15,555 bases of DNA from Candidatus Zixiibacteriota bacterium (GTDB lineage Bacteria; Zixibacteria; MSB-5A5; SM1-73), in the NCBI GenBank assembly GCA_023127875.1, contig JAGMFA010000033.1, forward strand, positions 1 through 15,555. Direction: 5' to 3'. Positions 7,853-13,218 of the stretch are shown here, piece by piece. The notes beneath the pieces were generated by a model. The model was not told the origin of the DNA. It ran no database searches and was given only the letters and a program-made list of their open reading frames with translations. How positions within the stretch are numbered: position 1 is the stretch's first letter; each line of letters begins with the position of its first letter. The position numbers were made by a program, and so were the translations under genes.

Positions 7853-8296
7853 TTAAGATTTGAATATCTTCTCTGCCACCTCCTCAAAACTCTGTTTATA
7901 TTGTTCTATATACTTCTTGTAAGCCTCAGGCGCCCAAAGTTCAATGCGTGCCAGAATTCCCAAGATCAAAACCTCCTTTTTGATATGGGCAAAATCCAAA
8001 AGCCGTTGGGAGACGGTGAGCCGTCCTACCCGATCGACTCTCACATCCTCCGACTCCGGAACAAATACCCTTTCCCAAAACCGGTGTTCTGGTAAATCCA
8101 CTTTCAGGTTTCTGAGTTTCTCCTCCTGCTTTGCCCATTCATCAGCGGGATAGATGAAGATACAGTTATCATATCCCGGTCCTATGACGAAATGATCATT
8201 GGAGGAGGGTGGCACGGCCTCTCTCAGCTTCTTGGGCAGTTTAAGTCGCCGCTTGCCGTCAATGGTGGATATGTATGTCCCTTTAAACGAAGCCAT
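7853..8296 (-). CDS. mraZ: MraZ, transcriptional regulator of the dcw cluster
   Basis: DNA-binding protein of the AbrB/SpoVT superfamily that forms ring-shaped oligomers and, in E. coli, represses its own dcw promoter by binding TGGGN repeats spaced every 10 bp. The 147-aa length is normal. Two MraZ half-domains are seen, each with its DxxxR motif: D13-R17 (DGKRR) and D88-R92 (DRVGR). The C-terminus is a predicted helix (EAYKKYIEQYKQSFEEVAEKI). No Shine-Dalgarno is evident before the ATG, which is common in the FCB group. It is the first gene of the minus-strand cluster; the upstream DNA carries a promoter overlapped by candidate MraZ boxes. Confidence 0.97.
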   Translation of the reverse strand: MASFKGTYISTIDGKRRLKLPKKLREAVPPSSNDHFVIGPGYDNCIFIYPADEWAKQEEKLRNLKVDLPEHRFWERVFVPESEDVRVDRVGRLTVSQRLLDFAHIKKEVLILGILARIELWAPEAYKKYIEQYKQSFEEVAEKIFKS

Positions 8297-8550
8297 GAGA
8301 AGTGAAAGTCTTTAAGCTTAAAACGAGAACTTAATGTAGCGCAAATGAAGGGAGAGTATGTAAGCTTAAAAGCTGATGGATAGCTGAACACTCCGTTCCC
8401 TTTATAGCCCTCTCCTCTCAAACACGTTCTTATACCTACATCTAAGTCAAATCGCTGCTTAAGAAAACTTCATTAACTTCAAATTTTACTTTAAAAAGAT
8501 ACATCCTACTCATGTTATTATAACAACTTACCGAAAACGTGTGGGCTCAT

Positions 8551-8620
8551 GCGCCCTCTTCCGCCCACTTACGACCAAAAATATCCACTTTCTTCCCTTA
8601 TGATACACTCTCGCCCATTT
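8551..8620 (-). promoter_or_regulatory. Probable MraZ operator: 10-bp-phased TGGGC boxes
   Basis: Reading the minus strand in 10-nt steps from 8620 gives AAATGGGCGA, GAGTGTATCA, TAAGGGAAGA, AAGTGGATAT, TTTTGGTCGT, AAGTGGGCGG and AAGAGGGCGC. The strongest boxes are the first, fourth, sixth and seventh. The period matches the E. coli MraZ operator (TGGGN plus 5-nt spacers). The array spans the promoter's spacer, -10 and start site, as expected for repression. The boxes are seen; binding is inferred. Confidence 0.65.
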
Positions 8621-8628
8621 TTTGTCAA
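8600..8628 (-). promoter_or_regulatory. Sigma70-type promoter of the dcw cluster
   Basis: Minus strand: TTGACA (8628-8623), a 17-nt spacer, then TATCAT (8605-8600). The start site would be near 8593, leaving a leader of about 300 nt before mraZ. A TGGGC box lies in the spacer. The -35 matches consensus and the -10 matches at five of six positions. Confidence 0.7.
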
Positions 8629-8664
8629 GGAAAAAATTTGTTTTTCTATAATATTTTTGTGAGG

Positions 8665-8692
8665 TTGTGGTCATGTTGAAAACATACCACAA
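8665..8692 (+). promoter_or_regulatory. Dyad upstream of the sigma54 promoter, candidate enhancer site
   Basis: TTGTGGTCATGTT (8665-8677) and AACATACCACAA (8681-8692) form a near-perfect inverted repeat around GAA, with one unpaired C. It lies about 190 bp upstream of the predicted sigma54 start, within the usual range for bacterial enhancer-binding proteins. Which protein binds is unknown. Confidence 0.5.
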
Positions 8693-8840
8693 TGTATTGG
8701 GTATCTCCCATACTCTCAATTTTGAAAAATGAAAAAAGTGACCCTCTTCAGGAGTCCTTGCATCTGAGCTTGATGGTATAATCCATTGGTAAAAGTTAAC
8801 TTGGTGCAAAAGTTTCTGTTTTGTCAAAAACTTTTCCCGC

Positions 8841-8856
8841 TGGCACGCAAGTTGCA
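8841..8856 (+). promoter_or_regulatory. Sigma54 (RpoN) promoter of the C25 protease gene
   Basis: TGGCACG (8841-8847), four bases, then TTGCA (8852-8856) matches the sigma54 consensus TGGCACG-N4-TTGCW at every position, with GG and GC exactly 12 bp apart. The predicted start is near 8867, a leader of about 48 nt. It is correctly oriented, and no competing sigma70 promoter is evident. Confidence 0.85.
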
Positions 8857-8914
8857 AAATCGAACAGTGTGAATTGCAATCCCTTGGGAAGCTAATTTCA
8901 AAAGGGGGGGGATC

Positions 8915-11518
8915 ATGAGCAGAAGCTTAAAATGTTTTCTGTCTCTTCTTTTTGCTTTGTCTGTCTTTTCAAACCAGGGACTCGCCCAGGTCACCTATCA
9001 GGCAATTTTCTCTGAAGAGGATCTGCTCTTTGATCGAAAGGGTGATTTTGACCTAGTTAGCTTGAAAGATTGTATAAGATCGCAAGATGTCGGCTCTCCC
9101 GATCTTCCTATAAAGCTAATCCATCTTATCCTTCCCAATGATAGTGAGATAGCTGATGTATCTATCGCCGATGCGCATCCCCTATTTATAGAGGGGGACT
9201 TTCTTATCTTTCCGGGTCAGTTGGATGAAAAAACAGACGGTTCTGATATAAAAAAATGGATAAAGCCAGACTCAATGATCTATAATTCAAATGCGTTATA
9301 TCCTCCCCAGTTGGTGGAAATAGTTGAGCAAGGCTATCTGGCAGGCAATCATCTGGTTACTTTGGCGCTTTCTCCTTTGCAATACCAGCCCAAATCGCAA
9401 AGGCTTATATTCTACGCTCAACTGGATATTAGAGTAGAATTGCAGTATTCAAACGAACTCCCCTTATCTTCTCAAATACAGAGAAGATCAGACAAGGCAC
9501 AGCGAATGTATGAAAAGATTCTGCACCAGTTGGTTGACAACAAGACAGATATACCGAATTTCATCTGCAAAGACTTCCAAGCTGGTCTCTTTAAAGCAAA
9601 TCTCGACAGTTCAATATTTCATCCCTATCTGGTTATCACCTCAAAGGAACTAATGTCGGCATTTTTGCCCTTGGTGGAATGGAAGACCCAGAAGGGAACA
9701 GATGCAACCATAGTCTTAATAGATAGCATTCTTTTGAGTTATTCCGGAAGAGATGATGCGGAAAAGCTCAAGAATTTCTTGATTGAAGCTTATCAGAACG
9801 GAACCAGTTGGGTACTTCTGGGAGGGGATGAGGATGTGGTTCCGATAAGATATGCATATCCCACCAATACGTCCACCCCTCCGCCAAATTCTAATCAGCA
9901 GATCTGTGATCTTTACTTTTCGGATGTGGACGGGGAGTGGGATCAGGACAACGATGGAGTCTGGGGAGAGCCGCAACACGACAGTCCTGACATCTATCCG
10001 GATTTGTTTGTAGGAAGAGTTCCCGCAGGCGACACCACAGAGGCAAAGGCTTTTGTGGAGAAACTGCTCTCCTACGAGAAAAATCCGGGAGGTGGGTCAA
10101 CCGATTATCTTATCCGCTCGTTATGGATGAGCTCGGATCAGATGAGGGACTGGGGCGGAGGAGATGGACAGCATCATCTGGTTTCCCAATACATCCCATC
10201 CAACTTCTATCAGGACCTGTCCACTTTAATAGAATCACCAACCGGAGATGCACAGAACCCGGTCAGTCCGGATGGAGAGACCTGCATACAGACGATGAAT
10301 CAAGGCTGGGGTATAATTGGAGTTTTAGCTCACGGGAAATCAAATGGTTTTGTGGCAAAATCCAACTTAACCAATCGCACACCTAAATCCTGGGTCTTTA
10401 CCTTTCCGGGAGAAAACGACGGACATGGACACCTGCCTGATCTGGACAGCGAACAAAAATACGGGATAATGTATTCCATATCCTGCAGTCAGAGCGCCAT
10501 AGATGTGGAGGGAGGGGAACTCTGCGTGGGTGAATTCTATCCTTTGGCTCACCAAAAAGGTGGGGTGGCATTCCTGGGGTATTCCAGATGGGGTTGGGTG
10601 AGCATCTCCTATGCGCTTTTTGAAAAGTTTTTGGAATATCTATTAGACGGCAATCCGGGACATCACATCGGGGTGGCAGAGGCTCTCTCCAGATGTGCTT
10701 ATCCTTCTTATCGGGATATTAACTACGGACATAATTTATTCGGTGATCCGGAGATGCCGGTCTGGACTGAGATTCCGTCAGATCTAACGGCGATCCATCC
10801 GGACGAGGTAACCATGGGTTGGCGAACCATCAACTTCTCGGTCACTTCTCAGGGGGCAGGAGTAAGTGATGCTTTAATCTGTTTGACCCTAAGAGACAGG
10901 ATTATGTTTTTGGGGGAAACCGATCCGGATGGTAATCTAACCTGTGAGGTAAACTTAGATGACGTGGGAGAGATGAGTGTGGTGGTAACCAAGCCCAATT
11001 TCATCCCCTATGAGGACTCCATCACGGTTTCACTCTTGGCAGATGTGGATGAGGATAAGGATAATTCTGGCATCCAATCTTTTGAGCTTTTGCAAAATTA
11101 TCCCAATCCGTTTAATCCGGTCACCAGTATTCAGTATACAGTAGGCAGTAGGCAGACACCCGAAAAGGCGGTTGATGGTTCGCAGTTCACGGTTCACAGT
11201 CCCCTCCACACCACCCAGGGAAAGGCGGTTCATAGTTCACGGTTCATAGTTGATAGCCCCATCCACACCACCCATAAGAAGGCAGTTGATGGTTCACAGT
11301 TCATGGTTCACAGTTCCCTCCACACCACCCTCAAGATATACAATGTTCTGGGACAGAAGGTGAGGACTTTGGTGAACGGACCTAAAAAAGCCGGGAGCTA
11401 CCAGGTGGCTTGGGATGGGAAAGATGAACAGGGGAAAGATGTTTCCAGTGGAATATATTTTTATACATTGGAAGTAGATAATTATAGAGAGACAAAGAAG
11501 ATGACTCTCGTTAAATAG
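8915..11518 (+). CDS. Secreted gingipain-like C25 cysteine protease with type IX sorting domain
   Basis: An 867-aa protein likely exported by Sec and then to the surface by type IX secretion. Seen: a signal peptide (about 1-25, cleavage near GLAQ), a propeptide-like beta-rich region (about 26-220), and a peptidase C25 domain from HPYLVITSKELM (about 235) through LLGGDEDVVPIRYAYP and DLFVGRVPAGDTTEA. The catalytic pair is probably His473 (VLAHGKSNG) and Cys524 (YSISCSQS), in the order found in gingipains. An Ig-like domain follows (about 630-710), then an acidic linker. The Por/FlgD-type sorting domain (about 722-867) starts SFELLQNYPNPFNP and ends with SGIYFYTLEVDNYRETKKM. Three 19-aa repeats interrupt this domain at 751-807. 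The ATG has a G8 tract 3 nt upstream that must serve as ribosome-binding site. Transcription is predicted to need sigma54. Its substrate is unknown. Confidence 0.9.
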   Translation: MSRSLKCFLSLLFALSVFSNQGLAQVTYQAIFSEEDLLFDRKGDFDLVSLKDCIRSQDVGSPDLPIKLIHLILPNDSEIADVSIADAHPLFIEGDFLIFPGQLDEKTDGSDIKKWIKPDSMIYNSNALYPPQLVEIVEQGYLAGNHLVTLALSPLQYQPKSQRLIFYAQLDIRVELQYSNELPLSSQIQRRSDKAQRMYEKILHQLVDNKTDIPNFICKDFQAGLFKANLDSSIFHPYLVITSKELMSAFLPLVEWKTQKGTDATIVLIDSILLSYSGRDDAEKLKNFLIEAYQNGTSWVLLGGDEDVVPIRYAYPTNTSTPPPNSNQQICDLYFSDVDGEWDQDNDGVWGEPQHDSPDIYPDLFVGRVPAGDTTEAKAFVEKLLSYEKNPGGGSTDYLIRSLWMSSDQMRDWGGGDGQHHLVSQYIPSNFYQDLSTLIESPTGDAQNPVSPDGETCIQTMNQGWGIIGVLAHGKSNGFVAKSNLTNRTPKSWVFTFPGENDGHGHLPDLDSEQKYGIMYSISCSQSAIDVEGGELCVGEFYPLAHQKGGVAFLGYSRWGWVSISYALFEKFLEYLLDGNPGHHIGVAEALSRCAYPSYRDINYGHNLFGDPEMPVWTEIPSDLTAIHPDEVTMGWRTINFSVTSQGAGVSDALICLTLRDRIMFLGETDPDGNLTCEVNLDDVGEMSVVVTKPNFIPYEDSITVSLLADVDEDKDNSGIQSFELLQNYPNPFNPVTSIQYTVGSRQTPEKAVDGSQFTVHSPLHTTQGKAVHSSRFIVDSPIHTTHKKAVDGSQFMVHSSLHTTLKIYNVLGQKVRTLVNGPKKAGSYQVAWDGKDEQGKDVSSGIYFYTLEVDNYRETKKMTLVK
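11165..11335 (+). repeat. Three exact-period 57-bp in-frame repeats inside the sorting domain
   Basis: Copies at 11165-11221, 11222-11278 and 11279-11335 each begin AAGGC(G/A)GTT and end with a TCCACACCACCC block. The 57-nt period is 19 codons, encoding KAVDGSQFTVHSPLHTTQG and two variants. Within each unit, GGTTCACAGTTC-like words recur at shorter spacing. They lie between SIQYTV and LKIYNVLGQKV, two strands that are normally close in this domain. Confidence 0.92.
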
Positions 11519-11551
11519 AGTTGTGAGGAAAAGTGGCTGGTTTGAAGCCTG

Positions 11552-11673
11552 CATGTGTGACCAGTATACAGTTTGAAGTTTGCAGTAGGCAGATACCCCT
11601 CCCCACCACCCATGAGAATGTAGTTGATGGTTCACGGTTCTTAGTTCACAGTTCCATCCACCCCACTTTGCTC
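11552..11673 (+). pseudogene. Decayed copy of the sorting-domain repeat segment
   Basis: This stretch matches the segment of the preceding gene that starts at GTCACCAGTAT (11120). CCAGTATACAGT, GCAGTAGGCAGA.ACCC, GTTGATGGTTCACGGTTC and AGTTCACAGTTCC.TCCAC all recur in order. In frame it reads VTSIQFEVCSRQIPLP and then VVDGSRFLVHSSIHPTL, clearly akin to the protease's VTSIQYTVGSRQ and VDGSQFTVHSPLHTTL. It lacks the NYPNPFNP start and the KIYNVLGQ continuation. It is either a relic of a duplicated sorting domain or a copy of a mobile repeat cassette. Confidence 0.7.
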
Positions 11674-11680
11674 TTCGTTG

Positions 11681-11701
11681 GTGTTCCTCACCAACGGGAG
11701 A
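11681..11701. repeat. CGTTGGTG hairpin, copy 1
   Basis: CGTTGGTG, a 5-nt loop (TTCCT), then CACCAACG followed by GGAG. A longer relative with the same arms occurs at 12107-12147, so this is a small dispersed hairpin family. Confidence 0.65.
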
Positions 11702-11715
11702 TGAACTCCAATGAA

Positions 11716-11879
11716 AGAGAACTCTAAAAAAGTCATTTTTGCGGGGCTGGGAGCCCTTCAGGGTGAATCCCTTCAGGATGAACCCCGCCTACGCGGGACT
11801 AAGCCATTGTTATTTAATACCCAACCGCGGAGGGCCCGCCTCAGGCGGGCCGAACTCTGGCACTTTCTCAGAGACCTCT
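11716..11879. repeat. Dispersed ~150-bp repeat, copy B (upstream of tRNA-Lys)
   Basis: Same family and orientation as 7393-7541. This copy has an extra local duplication (CCCTTCAGG twice near 11755-11778) and a stronger internal hairpin, CCCGCC-TCA-GGCGGG (about 11835-11849). A TTGACA follows its right edge by a few bases and serves as the tRNA -35 element. In copy A a TTGACC lies at nearly the same offset. Confidence 0.85.
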
Positions 11880-11889
11880 GAGATTATTC

Positions 11890-11917
11890 TTGACAACTGA
11901 GTTTTTGCTTATATTTT
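11890..11917 (+). promoter_or_regulatory. Probable promoter of tRNA-Lys
   Basis: TTGACA (11890-11895), a 16-nt spacer and TATTTT (11912-11917) precede the tRNA by about 70 nt. The -35 is perfect and the -10 is fair. Confidence 0.5.
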
Positions 11918-11987
11918 AAGGTCGACCTAAAAATCCAGTCAAAGTTTGTATGATTCTGTTCGTATGAATTGGGGACTGGGACAAAAC

Positions 11988-12063
11988 GGGGGTGTAGCTC
12001 AGTCGGTAGAGCATCTGCCTTTTAAGCAGGTGGCCGGCGGTTCGAGTCCGCCCACCCTCACCA
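11988..12063 (+). tRNA. tRNA-Lys (anticodon UUU)
   Basis: A full cloverleaf is visible. The acceptor arm is GGGGGTG with CACCCTC (one G.T pair), the D arm GCTC/GAGC. The anticodon stem TCTGC/GCAGG encloses loop CTTTTAA, whose central TTT gives the UUU anticodon. The T arm is GGCGG/CCGCC with loop TTCGAGT. The discriminator is A and the CCA end is encoded. It reads lysine codons AAA/AAG. It stands alone, with a palindromic repeat on each side. tRNA 3' ends are common integration sites, but no integrase or duplicated end is visible here. Confidence 0.97.
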
Positions 12064-12106
12064 AATTCTTTTAAGATTCCCGCAGAGAATGCCGTAATAA
12101 CTCGCT

Positions 12107-12147
12107 TCCCGTTGGTGTTCCATGGCTGGCAGGCTTCACCAACGGGA
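12107..12147. repeat. CGTTGGTG hairpin, copy 2
   Basis: TCCCGTTGGTG (12107-12117) and CACCAACGGGA (12137-12147) pair perfectly over 11 bp with a 19-nt loop. It lies 44 nt past the tRNA and could help end its transcript, though no T-run follows. Confidence 0.65.
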
Positions 12148-12170
12148 GGTGAAAGCAATTTAGAAAGTGG

Positions 12171-12198
12171 TTGACAAGATTGCATGAATGATTATAAT
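12171..12198 (+). promoter_or_regulatory. Consensus sigma70 promoter upstream of hicBA
   Basis: TTGACA (12171-12176) and TATAAT (12193-12198) are both perfect, with a 16-nt spacer. The start would be near 12205. The next gene is hicB, about 190 nt downstream; the leader between is filled by repeats and hairpins. Confidence 0.7.
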
Positions 12199-12214
12199 GG
12201 ATAACATCAATAGA

Positions 12215-12357
12215 AAGGCAGACAAAGGTGCTTATACGGAAACCGTATAATGAATAATAAGGTGGTAGTAGGTCAGGAGCCCCGTGCACCTGACCTACGA
12301 AGCTAGCGCCAAGGCAGACAAAGGTCCTTATTCGGAAATCATATAGTGAATAGCTAA
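12215..12357 (+). repeat. Imperfect 47-bp direct repeat interrupted by a GTAG hairpin, in the hicBA leader
   Basis: Copies at 12215-12261 and 12312-12357 both start AAGGCAGACAAAGGT. The first contains a perfect dyad, TTATACGG-AAA-CCGTATAA (12232-12250); the second has a decayed version. Both read in frame as KADKG-Y-E, and the first could belong to a 17-codon ORF from the ATG near 12199. Between them, GTAGGTCAGG (12268-12277) pairs with CCTGACCTAC (12289-12298). Confidence 0.7.
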
Positions 12358-12396
12358 GATCCATCATTGAGAATAGTATCCTATGGAGGGAAGACC

Positions 12397-12588
12397 ATGA
12401 AAACAAAAGTGACCATGATTTACTGGAAGGGCGAAAAATATTGGATAGGAAAACTTCTTGAGCACCCGGAAATCATGACACAAGGAGAGACTCTGAAAGA
12501 ATTGGAGGAAAATATTAAAGATGCATACCGGTTGATGGTCATGGAGGATGTGCCTGAACAATACAAGGTGAAAGCAATTGCCATATGA
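12397..12588 (+). CDS. hicB: HicB-family antitoxin
   Basis: Antitoxin that binds and blocks the HicA mRNA-cleaving toxin. At 63 aa it contains only the HicB partial RNase-H-like fold: an N-terminal strand pair (TKVTMIYWKGEKYWIGKLLE), the HPEIMTQGETLKELEENIKD signature of HicB proteins, and an AYRLMV helix. It has no added helix-turn-helix or ribbon-helix-helix DNA-binding domain, so autorepression may be weak or use another protein. The ATG at 12397 follows GGAGGG at good spacing; an upstream in-frame start lacks such a site. It overlaps hicA by 4 nt (ATGA), a sign of translational coupling. Confidence 0.88.
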   Translation: MKTKVTMIYWKGEKYWIGKLLEHPEIMTQGETLKELEENIKDAYRLMVMEDVPEQYKVKAIAI

Positions 12589-12764
12589 AGCGAAAGGAGT
12601 TTATTCGTCAGCTCAAGAAAGACGGATGTATTTTATTAAGAGCTGGAGCGAGGCACGACATTTATATGAATCCCTCTACGGAAAAGAAACAACCTGTTCC
12701 AAGGCACACGGAGATTGATAATAGCTTAGCGAAGCATATTAGAAAATATTTGGGCTTAGAATAG
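12585..12764 (+). CDS. hicA: HicA-family mRNA interferase toxin
   Basis: A 59-aa toxin with the double-stranded-RNA-binding-like fold; HicA cleaves mRNA independently of translation. Seen: MKRKEFIRQLKKDGC, the catalytic-histidine region RAGARHDIYMNP (His24), then KKQPVPRHTEIDNSLAKHI and a KYLGL end, all family hallmarks. The active-site His is present, so it may be functional. The start ATG overlaps the hicB stop. The antitoxin-first order is less common than hicAB but well known. The stop codon is only 6 bp from the left end of the deleted transposon. Confidence 0.92.
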   Translation: MKRKEFIRQLKKDGCILLRAGARHDIYMNPSTEKKQPVPRHTEIDNSLAKHIRKYLGLE

Positions 12765-12770
12765 GCTAAT

Positions 12771-13189
12771 TGACATATAGCATAACATCGTTAACCCTGA
12801 TTATGGAAAAAGGTTGTAGTATAACATCGTTAACTATTTTTGTTTTGGCCGGGTGTATTTGAGTTCCTGCATTATTTCATCAAACAGAAAGACTCTCAGG
12901 CATTGTTCTCTGAGATAAATAGTTGCTTGGCAGGAGCTTCTCCATGAAGATAACGCCTTATTACCTCAATACGAAGTCTTTCTTCATCCTTGTTCATAAA
13001 CCCCGACCTCCGTTTTTAGGTCAAGGTTTAATCAAAGGGGACTTAAGAATCAATAGAAAGCAACTATTTAGTTTTCAAAGAACATGGAGATCCGTCTGGG
13101 AAGGTAAACGATGTTGTGCTAGCTGTTTTTTCTCAATGGTTAACAATGTCGTGCAACTTCTAAGGTTAACGATGTCTTGCTAGTTGTCA
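12771..13189 (-). mobile_element. 419-bp internally deleted transposon (MITE-like) with multi-site inverted ends
   Basis: The 26-bp ends (12771-12796 and 13164-13189) are inverted copies differing at four positions; the shared core is ACATCGTTAACC. More copies of the core lie inside: 12818-12834 at the left end, and 13103-13122 and 13138-13158 (reverse orientation) at the right. Such series are typical transposase-binding sites. The interior keeps the start of a transposase gene on the minus strand. No target-site duplication is evident. Confidence 0.8.
12896..12997 (-). pseudogene. Truncated transposase N-terminus
   Basis: The ATG at 12997, with GGAGG (13011-13007) upstream, opens a 33-codon frame. 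Its first part, MNKDEERLRIEVIRRYLHGE, resembles the start of IS481-like transposases, where a helix-turn-helix normally follows. Here the similarity stops after about 24 residues and a stop follows at 12896, consistent with an internal deletion that removed the catalytic domain. The family assignment is from memory of the motif. Confidence 0.6.
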
Positions 13190-13218
13190 GTTAGGTAGTT
13201 AACAGAAAGGAGTAGGTC

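Larger units (their letters stand above)
8297..8914. other. Divergent regulatory region between mraZ and the C25 protease gene
   Basis: No credible gene lies in these 618 bp. In order they hold a ~300-nt AT-rich mraZ leader of unknown purpose (8297-8592), the minus-strand dcw promoter with overlapping TGGGC boxes (8551-8628), a strong dyad (8665-8692), smaller palindromes (AAGTTAACTT at 8793-8802; AAAAGTTT/AAACTTTT at 8808-8835), and a sigma54 promoter for the protease (8841-8856). Minus-strand open frames across it overlap these sites and look incidental. Confidence 0.7.

Noticed and set aside
8665..8692. Intrinsic terminator at the strong dyad
   Set aside because: No T-run follows on either strand and neither flanking gene ends near it; a protein-binding site fits better.
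8528..8857. Minus-strand 109-codon open frame upstream of mraZ
   Set aside because: It overlaps the dcw promoter, the TGGGC array, the dyad and part of the sigma54 promoter, has no ribosome-binding site, and its product looks like no known protein.
11165..11335. Possible CRISPR-like array
   Set aside because: The 57-bp units are directly adjacent, with no unique spacers, and lie in frame inside a protein-coding gene.
11294..11635. Minus-strand 113-codon open frame across the protease 3' end
   Set aside because: It is an antisense reading of the repeat-rich sorting domain and its downstream copy; it has no start signal or recognisable product.
11988..12063. Integration site for a genomic island at tRNA-Lys
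   Set aside because: No integrase gene and no duplicated tRNA 3' end were seen in the window.
11916..12185. Minus-strand 89-codon open frame over the tRNA
   Set aside because: It is antisense to tRNA-Lys; its GGRTRTAGHLLKRQMLYRLSY-type stretch is the well-known false translation of tRNA genes.
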